A stretch of DNA of 33,591 bases, taken from NCBI GenBank assembly GCA_045644025.1, contig JAZRGE010000002.1, positions 1 through 33,591 of the forward strand. The letters are read 5' to 3'. Under the pieces are notes generated by a model. That model was not told the origin of the DNA, searched no databases, and saw nothing but the letters and a program-made list of their open reading frames with translations. This DNA comes from JAZRGE01 sp045644025. Its GTDB lineage: Bacteria; Bacillota; Clostridia; Oscillospirales; Acutalibacteraceae. A program made the translations under genes and the position numbers. This document shows, in pieces, positions 24,096-31,754 of the stretch; the first letter of the stretch is position 1; each line of letters begins with the position of its first letter.

Positions 24096-25484
24096 TTATA
24101 TATCCTTTTCGTGATGGGTGGTGAGCATTTCGAAATCGCCGCGGATAGCATAGAGCTGGCCGGAAACAAGCTCAATTTCAATATTCCTGCGAAGTCTGTT
24201 CACCTTGCAATCGCCAAACTTTTTGCCGTTCCAATCCGGCTCCCAGAAAAGCGCATCGCCCGTGAAGGGTGTGCAATCATCATAGGTAAATCCCGGCATA
24301 GGCTGACCTTTTTCATCAATTATCTGCACACGGATCCTGCCGAAGGGGCAGTTCACGTTTATCTTAAGGCTATCTCCCGTGGGGCGCAACCATTTTGTGC
24401 GCACTCTTGCTGTGCGGGAAATGGATTCTAAGTACATAAAACCGTCGAGCCTTAAGGTATGCATCATTAAAGCGGCATCTGCCAGATTCTGATTCTGGAA
24501 ATGCTCGGCCTTGGAACCGCCCGAATAAATGCGGATTTTGTTATCAGTATCCACAAACATTGCGGAAGAATAAATGCATCCACCACCGTGCTCGCCCATA
24601 GGATTGCGGGGAATAAAGGCGTCATAGGAGGCGCGGTTGAAGTGAGAGCCATCGTAGCTATAAGTAAGGCCTATGTCCATAGGGCCATTGGCAAGGCCCT
24701 GGGTCTGCTGATCGCAGTAGAGCCTCCAAAGCAGGCCATAGAACATATTCTCGTATTTGAAGGTGGGCATACCATAAAATCCAACCATTGGATCATCCAT
24801 AGGATCGGGATGCATACAGAGACCTAACTCTTCGAAGGCCTCAAAATCCTTTGTGCGCCACACCCAAACTCGCCTGTCGCCATTAAACTTGCGGGCATAC
24901 ATATAATAGGTTTCGGTCTCAGGGTCGTAGCAAAGGCTTGTGGGGGAGTCGGACGGGCCCACGTTGGGATATTTGTTGTAGCGTTCCCAGTGAATACCGT
25001 CGGGCGAAGCCATCAGGGCACGGCATTCGTGGCCGTCGATAACATCGTTGTACATAAGCTTAAAGCGTTTGGAGGCGTCATCGGTCCACTTATCATAAAA
25101 TATAGGTGAGCCTTCAAAGGGACCTGTTACCTGATTAGGGCATCGGCGATCGGCCAGCTCCACCACGTTTGTCATATCCGGTTTTTCCCAATGAATGCCG
25201 TCTTTACTCTCGGCATAGCACACCACGCCGTTCTTAGCCAAAAAAGACCAGTTCTTATTAGTGGTCCAATAAGGATCGTCCTTAGGAAGGGTGATAGCGG
25301 CAATATAAAGGCCGATATATTTCTGCTCTTCCTCGATATAAGCAACGCAGGGGAAATCCCAGGTGCCTTCGCAAAGCTCATCTTCCAGAGTGGCTTCGGG
25401 AATATATTGGGGCTTGCCCATTTTTCTCACGGTATTGTATCTGGAGTATAAATTCCAGTCGTCCATAAAATTAATATAACCCAT
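24096..25484 (-). CDS. Beta-propeller glycosidase-like protein of unknown specificity
   Basis: A 462-residue cytoplasmic protein. Its sequence suggests a GH32/GH43-like five-bladed propeller: the blade motif S-x-D-G-x-H-(W/F) occurs three times (ESKDGIHWEKP, SPDGIHWERY, SYDGSHFNRA), with EGSPIFYDKW and DPETETYYMYARKF between them. The last ~110 residues form a different, probably beta-sandwich module (NVNCPFGRIRVQIIDEKGQP to SGQLYAIRGDFEML). I cannot name an EC number or catalytic residues. The start is ATG 25484 because AAGGAGG precedes it; an in-frame ATG 11 codons earlier lies over the promoter -10. It converges on the GH43 gene and diverges from the glycosyltransferase gene. Confidence 0.75.
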   Translation of the reverse strand: MGYINFMDDWNLYSRYNTVRKMGKPQYIPEATLEDELCEGTWDFPCVAYIEEEQKYIGLYIAAITLPKDDPYWTTNKNWSFLAKNGVVCYAESKDGIHWEKPDMTNVVELADRRCPNQVTGPFEGSPIFYDKWTDDASKRFKLMYNDVIDGHECRALMASPDGIHWERYNKYPNVGPSDSPTSLCYDPETETYYMYARKFNGDRRVWVWRTKDFEAFEELGLCMHPDPMDDPMVGFYGMPTFKYENMFYGLLWRLYCDQQTQGLANGPMDIGLTYSYDGSHFNRASYDAFIPRNPMGEHGGGCIYSSAMFVDTDNKIRIYSGGSKAEHFQNQNLADAALMMHTLRLDGFMYLESISRTARVRTKWLRPTGDSLKINVNCPFGRIRVQIIDEKGQPMPGFTYDDCTPFTGDALFWEPDWNGKKFGDCKVNRLRRNIEIELVSGQLYAIRGDFEMLTTHHEKDI

Positions 25485-25507
25485 AAAACGACCTCCTTGT
25501 TGTGCCC

Positions 25508-25537
25508 ATAATACCACGACTCAGACCTAAAAAGCAA
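25508..25537 (-). promoter_or_regulatory. Promoter for the propeller glycosidase-like gene
   Basis: Minus-strand TTGCTT (25537-25532), 18-bp spacer, TATTAT (25513-25508), 24 bases before ATG 25484. Confidence 0.6.
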
Positions 25538-25557
25538 GTATAAATCGCCCCCTGGGT

Positions 25558-25586
25558 TTGACTTTTTAACCAAAAAGGGATATAAT
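25558..25586 (+). promoter_or_regulatory. Sigma-A promoter for the UgtP-like gene
   Basis: TTGACT (25558-25563), 17-bp spacer, perfect TATAAT (25581-25586), 29 bases before the start codon. Confidence 0.82.
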
Positions 25587-25615
25587 AAGAAAAAACCAAG
25601 GAAAGGAAGAAACGT

Positions 25616-26728
25616 ATGCGCACGTTAGTTTTAAGCTGCAACACGGGCGAGGGCCATAATTCGGCCGCTAAAGCCATAAAAGAGTACTACGAGTTGCAGG
25701 GTGAATACTGTGTGATCGAAGATTCTATCAGCTTCACATCGCAGAAGATGTCCAAATTCCTTTCCGATTGGCACGTCTTTCTTTATCGCCACATGCCCAC
25801 AGCCTTTGGCAAGGGATATGGATTTATTGAGCGCCATCCTTCCTATCTTGAGGAAGGCTCGGCAGCATATAAGCTGCTCACTATCGGCACAAAGAAGCTT
25901 CAGGAATATATATCGGAAAATAGTATTGATAATGTTATCTGCACACATATCTTCTCTGCGTTGTTGCTCACAAGAGCGATGGAGAAGTACCCAATGTGCA
26001 TTAAAACAGCGATGGTCTACACCGACTATACCTGTTTTCCAGGCACGTCGGCCACATATTTAGACGTATATTTTCTGCCGCACTCATCCTTGGCCCCTAT
26101 ATTTGCCAATATAGGAATCCCCGAAAAAAAGCTGGTGCCTGCAGGTATTCCCGTGCGCCAAAAATTCTTTAACCCGTTGCCTAAGGGCGAAGCAAAAAGG
26201 CTGGCAGGAGTTGATCCTGCCCATACTCACATTCTTATGATGAGCGGTAGTATGGGTTGCGGCCCAATTGAAGCCACGGCCGTGCATCTGGCCGAGAAAA
26301 TGGGGAATGATTGTGAGCTCACAATCATCTGCGGCACCAACAAAAGCGCCAAAGAAGATCTGGAAAAAGCTTTGGGCGGCCGCAAAAACATTCATATATT
26401 AGGCTTTGTGGAGAACGTGCCTGCCCTTTTGGATAGCGCCGATATTTATTTCACAAAGCCGGGCGGAATCAGCACCTCTGAAGCCGCCAAAAAGGCAATA
26501 CCTATGGTGCTTATTCAGGCTGTGGAGGGCTGTGAGACACACAATTATAAGTTCTTCACCAAAATGGGAGTGGCGGTGCTTTCCGATGAGCCCGAGAGGC
26601 TGGCTGAGATGGGCCTGGAAATCATAAATACCGATGGCAAACTAAAAGAAATGGCCGAAGAATATATAGGCGAGCTGCAATGCAATAGCGCCCAGATAAT
26701 CTTCGAAACAATGAAAGAATTAAAATAA
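25616..26728 (+). CDS. UgtP/MGDG-synthase-like glycosyltransferase (GT28 fold)
   Basis: A 370-residue GT-B enzyme related to processive diacylglycerol beta-glucosyltransferase UgtP and plant MGDG synthase. The N-terminal acceptor domain begins SCNTGEGHNSAAKAI, the family start motif; HIFSALLLTRAM and VYTDYTCFPG follow. The C-terminal donor-binding domain has LMMSGSMGCGPI, ICGTNKSAKEDL and KPGGISTSEAAKKAIPMVL. It would add sugar to diacylglycerol at the cytoplasmic membrane face, giving glycolipids or the lipoteichoic acid anchor. It is monocistronic, with its own promoter and terminator. Acceptor and sugar are inferred from the family only. Confidence 0.9.
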   Translation: MRTLVLSCNTGEGHNSAAKAIKEYYELQGEYCVIEDSISFTSQKMSKFLSDWHVFLYRHMPTAFGKGYGFIERHPSYLEEGSAAYKLLTIGTKKLQEYISENSIDNVICTHIFSALLLTRAMEKYPMCIKTAMVYTDYTCFPGTSATYLDVYFLPHSSLAPIFANIGIPEKKLVPAGIPVRQKFFNPLPKGEAKRLAGVDPAHTHILMMSGSMGCGPIEATAVHLAEKMGNDCELTIICGTNKSAKEDLEKALGGRKNIHILGFVENVPALLDSADIYFTKPGGISTSEAAKKAIPMVLIQAVEGCETHNYKFFTKMGVAVLSDEPERLAEMGLEIINTDGKLKEMAEEYIGELQCNSAQIIFETMKELK

Positions 26729-26756
26729 AAGCAGATAGTGAAAACTATCTGCTTTT
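26727..26756. terminator. Bidirectional terminator overlapping the ECF gene stop codon
   Basis: AAAAGCAGATAG / CTATCTGCTTTT, 12-bp stem, 6-base loop. The plus-strand gene stop ends at 26728 and the minus-strand gene's TAG is 26747-26745, inside the right arm. Confidence 0.93.
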
Positions 26757-27275
26757 ATTTATGCTTCTGTTTGCCAGAATAACAAGCGGTGGGATAATCA
26801 CAAGCTGGAGAATTATTCCCGGAATGGCCTTGAGCAGGGCAGACGAGATAAATATCTCCCATCCAAATTTTCCGCCCGAAAGGCTCAGCATAATGTAGGA
26901 AGCAATGCCCCACACAGCTCTGCCTATAATCATGCTCATAAGCAGAGAGGCATAAATGCTTATATATTTTTTGGGCAGCGTTCTATATAGCAGGCCGCAA
27001 AAGAAACCGTAGGCTGCCAGTTCGAAGCTCATAGCCGCTGCTGTGGGAAACATAACGGGCATTGAAAACAAAAGGCTTCTGAGCAGGGGAGCGGCGGCAC
27101 CGCAGGCCAGCCCCCAGAATGGGCCGCACAAAAAGCCGCAAAGCAGCACGGGGATGTGCATGGGCAGAAACATATTGCCTATCTGCTGATTGGATGCTGT
27201 GAGAAACGGCAGAAGCAAAGCTATTGCCAGAAAACCTCCTGCAAGAGCCGAGCGCAATGCCTTGTTCTTCTTCAT
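26745..27275 (-). CDS. ECF transporter S-component (substrate unknown)
   Basis: A 176-residue membrane protein with about six hydrophobic segments and the family segment GNMFLPMHIPVLLCGFLCGP followed by GAAAPLLRSLLFSMP. S-components bind a vitamin or cofactor precursor and associate with the shared EcfT/EcfA module, which is not in this window. ATG 27275 is preferred over ATG 27281 because GAGGAG is too close to the latter. It lies 62 bases downstream of the aldolase gene with that gene's strong terminator in between and no clear promoter, so expression may rely on read-through. No riboswitch-like leader is present, so substrate cannot be guessed. Confidence 0.84.
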   Translation of the reverse strand: MKKNKALRSALAGGFLAIALLLPFLTASNQQIGNMFLPMHIPVLLCGFLCGPFWGLACGAAAPLLRSLLFSMPVMFPTAAAMSFELAAYGFFCGLLYRTLPKKYISIYASLLMSMIIGRAVWGIASYIMLSLSGGKFGWEIFISSALLKAIPGIILQLVIIPPLVILANRSINKSR

Positions 27276-27293
27276 AAGCATTCTCCTCTAAAT

Positions 27294-27325
27294 AAAAAAG
27301 CTGCGATATTTCTATCGCAGCTTTT
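27294..27325 (-). terminator. Terminator after the class II aldolase gene
   Basis: AAAAGCTGCGATA / TATCGCAGCTTTT, 13-bp stem with a 4-base loop. On the minus strand it is followed by a run of T. Confidence 0.93.
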
Positions 27326-27336
27326 GATTTTGGCAA

Positions 27337-28272
27337 TTAGGCCTTGTTGGCGCAACCGAGAACGGTGTTGATCTTGTGCTCAACCATACCCTTAATGGCA
27401 ACTCTGCCATCGCCCAGGTACTGTCTGGGGTCGAAGTGGGTGGGGTTGTCGTTCAGGTGCTTTCTAACAGCTGCAGTCATAGCAAGTCTCAAGTCGGAAT
27501 CGATGTTGATCTTGCAAACAGCCTTTGTGGCAGCCTTGCGGAGCATCTCTTCGGGGATACCGATGGCATCGGGCATTTCGCCGCCGTTCTCGTTGATCAT
27601 CTGAACGAATTCAGGAACAACAGAGCTTGCGCCGTGGAGAACGATGGGGAAGCCGGGAAGACGCTTTGCAACTTCATCCAGAATATCGAAACGGAGTTCG
27701 GGCTTCTGGCCGGGCTTGAACTTATATGCGCCGTGGCTGGTGCCGATAGCAATAGCCAGGGAATCAACACCGGTGCGGGTTACGAAATCGAGAACCTGAT
27801 CGGGGTTGGTGTAGGAAGCATCTTCAGCAGAAACGTTAACATCGTCTTCGATACCGGCCAGCTGACCGAGCTCGCCTTCAACAGTAACGTTGCGCTCGTG
27901 AGCATAGTCAACAACCTTCTTGGTGAGAGCTACGTTGTCTTCATAATCGAGGTGAGAACCATCGATCATAACAGAGGTGAAGCCGCCATCAATACAGCTC
28001 TTGCAGAGCTCGAAGGAATCGCCGTGATCGAGGTGAAGCACGATGGGAAGACCTGTTTCTTCCACAGCAGCTTCAACAAGCTTGCGGAGATAGGTGGGGT
28101 TGGCATACTTGCGGGCACCTGCGGAAACCTGAAGAATAACGGGAGCCTGAAGCTCTTTAGCAGCTTCGGTAATACCCTGAATGATCTCCATGTTGTTTAC
28201 GTTGAAAGCACCAACAGCATAGCCGCCTTCATAAGCTTTCTTGAAAATTTCTTTTGAATTTACCAGAGGCAT
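27337..28272 (-). CDS. fba: Class II fructose-1,6-bisphosphate aldolase
   Basis: Zinc-dependent aldolase of glycolysis and gluconeogenesis. The 311-residue protein shows the family start MPLVNSKEIFKKAYEGGYAVGAFNVNN, the zinc ligand motif HLDHGDS, SVMIDGSHLDYEDNV, VEGELGQLAGIEDD, the ligand histidine in AIGTSHGAYKF and HGASSVVPEFV, and KINIDSDLR for phosphate binding. ATG 28272 with AGGAG at nine bases is preferred to an upstream in-frame TTG. Codon choice is more uniform than in neighbours, as expected of a highly expressed gene. It has its own promoter and terminator. Confidence 0.96.
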   Translation of the reverse strand: MPLVNSKEIFKKAYEGGYAVGAFNVNNMEIIQGITEAAKELQAPVILQVSAGARKYANPTYLRKLVEAAVEETGLPIVLHLDHGDSFELCKSCIDGGFTSVMIDGSHLDYEDNVALTKKVVDYAHERNVTVEGELGQLAGIEDDVNVSAEDASYTNPDQVLDFVTRTGVDSLAIAIGTSHGAYKFKPGQKPELRFDILDEVAKRLPGFPIVLHGASSVVPEFVQMINENGGEMPDAIGIPEEMLRKAATKAVCKINIDSDLRLAMTAAVRKHLNDNPTHFDPRQYLGDGRVAIKGMVEHKINTVLGCANKA

Positions 28273-28304
28273 CAAAATCAACTCCTATAAAATTTCTAAA
28301 TGAT

Positions 28305-28333
28305 ATTATATACCATTATCTTGCAAAAGGAAA
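28305..28333 (-). promoter_or_regulatory. Probable promoter for fba
   Basis: Perfect TATAAT on the minus strand (28310-28305) with a weak -35 TTTCCT (28333-28328) at 17 bp. The -10 lies about 33 bases before the ATG. Confidence 0.5.
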
Positions 28334-28371
28334 GACAAATTTTGTAATTTTTATAAATTTCGTTGTTTTTC

Positions 28372-29214
28372 CTATATCCCAACGGTTCTTGCATAGTGAA
28401 ATATGTATTGCTGAACAATTCCCGCATACGGTTTGGCTTCATCCGGCAATCCTTCCGGGAACAAGGCTTCCATTGCCCGTTTTATCCAAACGTCTTTTGG
28501 GAAGGCTTCCACCATGCCGAAACCAAACAGAAGTGTGCAGTCTGCCACCTTGGCACCCACGCCCTTTATCTCCATAAGCTTAGCCTGAGCTTCTTCGTAG
28601 GGCATGGCAGAAACGGCATTTAGATCTATTTGCCCCGAGGCCACCTTCTGAGCCGCATCTATAATATACTTCGCTCTAAAGCCTGCTCTGAGAGGTGCTA
28701 ACTCTTCCACACTCAGCTTGGCCAATTTTTCGGCGGAAGGGAAGCTATGCAGACCTTCACCGATCTCATCGCCAAATTCGGCGCACAGCCTTTCGATAAT
28801 ACCCTTTATCCTTTTTATGTTGTTGTTCTGCGAGATTATAAAGGAACAAAGAGTCTCCCAAGGCTCTTGCTTAAGCACCCTTATTCCGGGGCAGGCGCTG
28901 GCAGCTTTTTTCAGGATCTCATTGGAGGAAACTGCGGATATTATCTCTGTGTAATCCCGCCCTAAATCAAAATATTCCTTCCAAAGAGATTCATATTCTG
29001 CGGCATTGGAATTGCGGATCACCAGCACATCACTCTCTGATTTTATATGGGCTACCTTTTGCCCAACCACGCCGCGCCAGCCACCATCGGCTTCGGCTTC
29101 CCAGCGGAAGGCCTGGCCGCAATCCAACGTGTCGGGCAAGGAGAGTGTGCGGATTCCCGATATATAAATATCACCGCCGCGCTCTTCTATAAATCTTTTC
29201 GGAGATATATTCAA
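28372..29214 (-). CDS. OGG1-type 8-oxoguanine DNA glycosylase/lyase
   Basis: Base-excision repair enzyme of the HhH-GPD superfamily that removes 8-oxoguanine from DNA. The 280-residue protein has an OGG1-like N-terminal domain (DCGQAFRWE), SQNNNIKRIKGIIERL, and the helix-hairpin-helix with catalytic lysine in IKGVGAKVADC (K222) and catalytic Asp in AFPKDVW (D241), 19 residues apart as in human OGG1. Start TTG 29214 is chosen: AGGAG lies eight bases before it, and the upstream in-frame TTG at 29238 overlaps the promoter -10. It is upstream of fba on the same strand, with no hairpin in the 99-base gap. Confidence 0.91.
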   Translation of the reverse strand: MNISPKRFIEERGGDIYISGIRTLSLPDTLDCGQAFRWEAEADGGWRGVVGQKVAHIKSESDVLVIRNSNAAEYESLWKEYFDLGRDYTEIISAVSSNEILKKAASACPGIRVLKQEPWETLCSFIISQNNNIKRIKGIIERLCAEFGDEIGEGLHSFPSAEKLAKLSVEELAPLRAGFRAKYIIDAAQKVASGQIDLNAVSAMPYEEAQAKLMEIKGVGAKVADCTLLFGFGMVEAFPKDVWIKRAMEALFPEGLPDEAKPYAGIVQQYIFHYARTVGI

Positions 29215-29232
29215 AAAAATCACTCCTATCTC

Positions 29233-29261
29233 TTCCAATTATACCAAAGATGGTGTATAAT
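29233..29261 (+). promoter_or_regulatory. Promoter for the double CxxC/CxxH gene, overlapping the divergent ogg promoter
   Basis: TTCCAA (29233-29238), 17-bp spacer, perfect TATAAT (29256-29261), 28 bases before ATG 29290. Its elements interlock with those of the opposing promoter. Confidence 0.62.
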
Positions 29262-29265
29262 TCAA
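29238..29265 (-). promoter_or_regulatory. Promoter for the OGG1-type glycosylase gene
   Basis: Minus-strand TTGAAT (29265-29260), 16-bp spacer, perfect TATAAT (29243-29238), 23 bases before the chosen TTG start. Confidence 0.65.
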
Positions 29266-29289
29266 TTATAAAAATTTAGGAGATAAAAA

Positions 29290-29964
29290 ATGAGAGAAGA
29301 TATTTGCACAATACCTATCAGTGAAGTCTTTGAAGAAAACGATGGGTGCCCCATTTGCCGAATGAGAGACACGGTGGAAAAGCGTACGCTGGAATATATT
29401 ATGGGCGCTGCTATGATGGAGCCTGATATCAGAGTGGAGACTAATCGTCTCGGCTTTTGCGATGAGCACCTGGGTATGATGATGGATATGCGCGGAAGGC
29501 TCTCCTTGGCCCTTATGCTCACAAGCCACATAGAAGAAGTGAAGAATAAGATATTCAAAAACGATCTTTTCGGTGCTAAAGTGAAGAACACCGAGAAGGT
29601 GACGGGTAGTTGCTTCGTTTGTGAGAAGATGGCCTGGGGTATGGATAGGATGAGAGCTTCTATCTATCGCCTTTATGAAAACGAGCGGGATTTCCGCCAA
29701 ATGTTTGATTCCCAGCCTCACCTTTGCATTAAGCATTATGAATGGCTGGCTCAGGGTGTGGGCTCTGTTTCCAAGAAATATCGCGGAGATTTTGTGAAGT
29801 CTATCAACAGTCTTTGCGGAAACTATATTGATGCACTTCACGCCGATCTGCAGCACTATTGCTCTATGTATGATTATCGCAACACCGGCGGAGATGCCGA
29901 TTGGGGCACGTCCCGTGATTCGGTGGAGCGCACCTTCAAATTCTTAACATCGAGAGAAAAATAA
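29290..29964 (+). CDS. Conserved protein with two CxxC...CxxH modules (possibly DUF6062 family)
   Basis: A 224-residue cytoplasmic protein of unknown function, recalled as similar to clostridial DUF6062 proteins but not certain. It contains two matching putative metal-binding modules: C20-C23 with C57-H60 (GCPICRM, GFCDEHL), and C108-C111 with C146-H149 (SCFVCEK, HLCIKHY). The intra-module spacing is nearly equal (33 and 34 residues), which suggests an internal duplication of a zinc-binding unit. The rest is helical and charged, with no membrane segment. TTAGGAG precedes the ATG. It is monocistronic, between an interlocked divergent promoter and a bidirectional terminator. Confidence 0.78.
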   Translation: MREDICTIPISEVFEENDGCPICRMRDTVEKRTLEYIMGAAMMEPDIRVETNRLGFCDEHLGMMMDMRGRLSLALMLTSHIEEVKNKIFKNDLFGAKVKNTEKVTGSCFVCEKMAWGMDRMRASIYRLYENERDFRQMFDSQPHLCIKHYEWLAQGVGSVSKKYRGDFVKSINSLCGNYIDALHADLQHYCSMYDYRNTGGDADWGTSRDSVERTFKFLTSREK

Positions 29965-29965
29965 A

Positions 29966-29996
29966 AAAAGCCACAGCAGCGCTGTGGCTTTTATAT
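29966..29996. terminator. Bidirectional terminator
   Basis: AAAAGCCACAGC / GCTGTGGCTTTT with a 3-base loop and flanking A/T-tracts. It serves the CxxC/CxxH gene and the convergent pepD gene and touches the pepD stop codon. Confidence 0.93.
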
Positions 29997-31402
29997 TATA
30001 AAGCTTTCAATACCTGGCAAAGATATTCGAAGGTGCGCATGCAAGATGCTACCGAGAGCTTCTCCCGTGGGGTGTGAATATCCTGCATATCAGGGCCAAA
30101 GGACACGGCGTCCAGACCATCTAATTTTTCGCAGAACAGACCGCATTCCAAGCCTGCGTGAATAGCTTCCACGATGGGCTCCTTGCCGTAAAGGCGGCTG
30201 TAGGTGGCCACCATAACATCTCTTAAGGGGGAGATTTCTCTGTATTCCCAGGCGGGGTAGTGCCCGTGGGAAGAATATTGGCCGCCAAAGGATTTGGCTA
30301 TATCGGAGAGCGTTTCCAAAAGCTGCTGCTTAGCGGTGTTCACAGAGCTGCGTACAGCAAAGGAAGCCTTAAGCTGATCACCTTCAACGTAGAGTATTCC
30401 CAGATTGAGGGATGTTTCCACAAGGCCTTTTATATTCTCGCTCATTTTTATAATGCCGTTGGGAACGGTGGCAAGAAAATCGGCAACCTTTTGGGAAGAA
30501 GCTATATCCATCACGGGGTAATCGTTTGCTTCTTCACATATTATCTCCAGCCCGGGATCGTGTTCGGTGTAGCATTCGGCCGTGAACTCGGCGATGGCAG
30601 CCTCAATATCTCCGTTGTAGAATAAGGTGCATTCGGTTAAAACGGGAATTGCGTTGTCTTTAAGCCCGCCCTTAATATCGGCTATGCGAACGCCACCAAG
30701 TTTTTTCAAAAAACGGCCCATAAGGATGTTGGAATTGTGCCTGCCCTTGTCTATCTCCACGCCCGAGTGGCCGCCTATAAGGCCGCGGACGGTGATTTTT
30801 TGGCACTTTGCGCATCCTTCGTAGATCAGCGGAAAGGAAACTTCGGCTCTGGCGCCGCCTGCACAGCTCACGGTGAGCACGCCCTCGTTTTCGGAATCGA
30901 TGTTTATAAGTGTGCGTGCGGTGATATCGTCCACATTCAGAGCTTCTGCACCATACATACCTGTCTCTTCGTCGGTGGTGAAAATGGCTTCGATAGCAGG
31001 ATGGGGAAGGGAGTTATCTTCCAGAATGGCCATCACCATTGCCACGGCAATTCCGTCGTCGCCGCCAAGAGTGGTGCCGTTGGCCCAAATATAATCACCG
31101 TTGGTGGCAATATCCAGCCCATCGGTGGCAAAATCAATGCTGCAATCGGGTTCTTTTTCGCAAACCATATCTAAATGCCCCTGCAGAATTACAGCAGGTC
31201 GGTCTTCGTAGCCTTTATATGCCGGTTTTTTGATTATCACGTTATTAAGCTTATCACGGCGGCACCACAGGCCTTTATCCTTTGCAAAGTCTAGGCAGAA
31301 TTGGCTTATGCGCTCCATATCTCCTGATCCGTGGGGAATGGCGCAGAGCTGCTCGAAATAATAAAATACTCTCTCGGGGGAAAGTCCATTTAGTTTACTC
31401 AT
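29996..31402 (-). CDS. pepD: Aminoacyl-histidine dipeptidase (M20, PepD type)
   Basis: A 468-residue cytoplasmic di-zinc exopeptidase that splits dipeptides such as beta-Ala-His and other Xaa-His. The M20 metal sites are visible: H and D in QGHLDMV, the bridging Asp in TTLGGDDGIAVA, the catalytic Glu pair in FTTDEETGMYG, the Asp in NIDSENEG, and the late His in EAIHAGLECGLF. The large lid domain between these is present (about 180-380). AAAGGAGG precedes the ATG. It has its own promoter and shares a terminator with the convergent gene. Confidence 0.94.
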   Translation of the reverse strand: MSKLNGLSPERVFYYFEQLCAIPHGSGDMERISQFCLDFAKDKGLWCRRDKLNNVIIKKPAYKGYEDRPAVILQGHLDMVCEKEPDCSIDFATDGLDIATNGDYIWANGTTLGGDDGIAVAMVMAILEDNSLPHPAIEAIFTTDEETGMYGAEALNVDDITARTLINIDSENEGVLTVSCAGGARAEVSFPLIYEGCAKCQKITVRGLIGGHSGVEIDKGRHNSNILMGRFLKKLGGVRIADIKGGLKDNAIPVLTECTLFYNGDIEAAIAEFTAECYTEHDPGLEIICEEANDYPVMDIASSQKVADFLATVPNGIIKMSENIKGLVETSLNLGILYVEGDQLKASFAVRSSVNTAKQQLLETLSDIAKSFGGQYSSHGHYPAWEYREISPLRDVMVATYSRLYGKEPIVEAIHAGLECGLFCEKLDGLDAVSFGPDMQDIHTPREKLSVASCMRTFEYLCQVLKAL

Positions 31403-31429
31403 AGAAAAACCTCCTTTGGCTATGAATAT

Positions 31430-31457
31430 ATTATAATCTTATTGCAGCAAAATTCAA
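31430..31457 (-). promoter_or_regulatory. Promoter for pepD
   Basis: Minus-strand TTGAAT (31457-31452), 16-bp spacer, perfect TATAAT (31435-31430), 27 bases before the ATG. Confidence 0.66.
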
Positions 31458-31468
31458 GGCAAAACATA

Positions 31469-31497
31469 TCGACAAATATTATTGGATATGCTACTAT
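31469..31497 (+). promoter_or_regulatory. Promoter for the FTR-thioredoxin-PAS-ICMT operon
   Basis: TCGACA (31469-31474), 17-bp spacer, TACTAT (31492-31497), 39 bases before the ATG. The match is good but not perfect at either hexamer. Confidence 0.55.
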
Positions 31498-31536
31498 AAG
31501 AGTAGATAAGAAAGTCATCCGAACGGGGGCATAGAA

Positions 31537-31752
31537 ATGAAACCTATAATCACGCTTAATCCTAATAAGGACGTGGTGAAGACGGTGAAGGAAGGCTTGA
31601 AGGCAAGGGGAGGCTATTGCCCCTGCCGAATGAAGCAAAGCGAAGATACTAAATGTATTTGCAAGGAATTCAGAGAGCAGATAGCCGATAAAAACTTTGA
31701 AGGTTTTTGCCACTGTATGCTCTATTATAAAAGCTATAATAAAGGAGAATGA
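31537..31752 (+). CDS. Ferredoxin-thioredoxin reductase catalytic subunit-like protein
   Basis: A 71-residue iron-sulfur protein related to the catalytic beta chain of ferredoxin-thioredoxin reductase, which passes electrons from ferredoxin to the thioredoxin disulfide. The six cysteines are present as CPC (28-30), CIC (40-42) and CHC (58-60), expected to hold a [4Fe-4S] cluster next to a redox disulfide. The overall span equals that recalled for the plant protein, but the middle motif is displaced towards the first (9 and 15 residues between motifs). No variable alpha chain is nearby. The thioredoxin gene begins three bases after its stop, which supports the functional assignment. Confidence 0.9.
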   Translation: MKPIITLNPNKDVVKTVKEGLKARGGYCPCRMKQSEDTKCICKEFREQIADKNFEGFCHCMLYYKSYNKGE

Positions 31753-31754
31753 AA

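Noticed and set aside
27276..27336. Riboswitch controlling the ECF S-component gene
   Set aside because: The gap is only about 60 bases and is filled by the aldolase terminator hairpin, leaving no room for an aptamer.
27376..28257. 293-codon open frame opposite the aldolase gene
   Set aside because: Mirror of a highly biased, highly expressed gene; no motif and no start signals.
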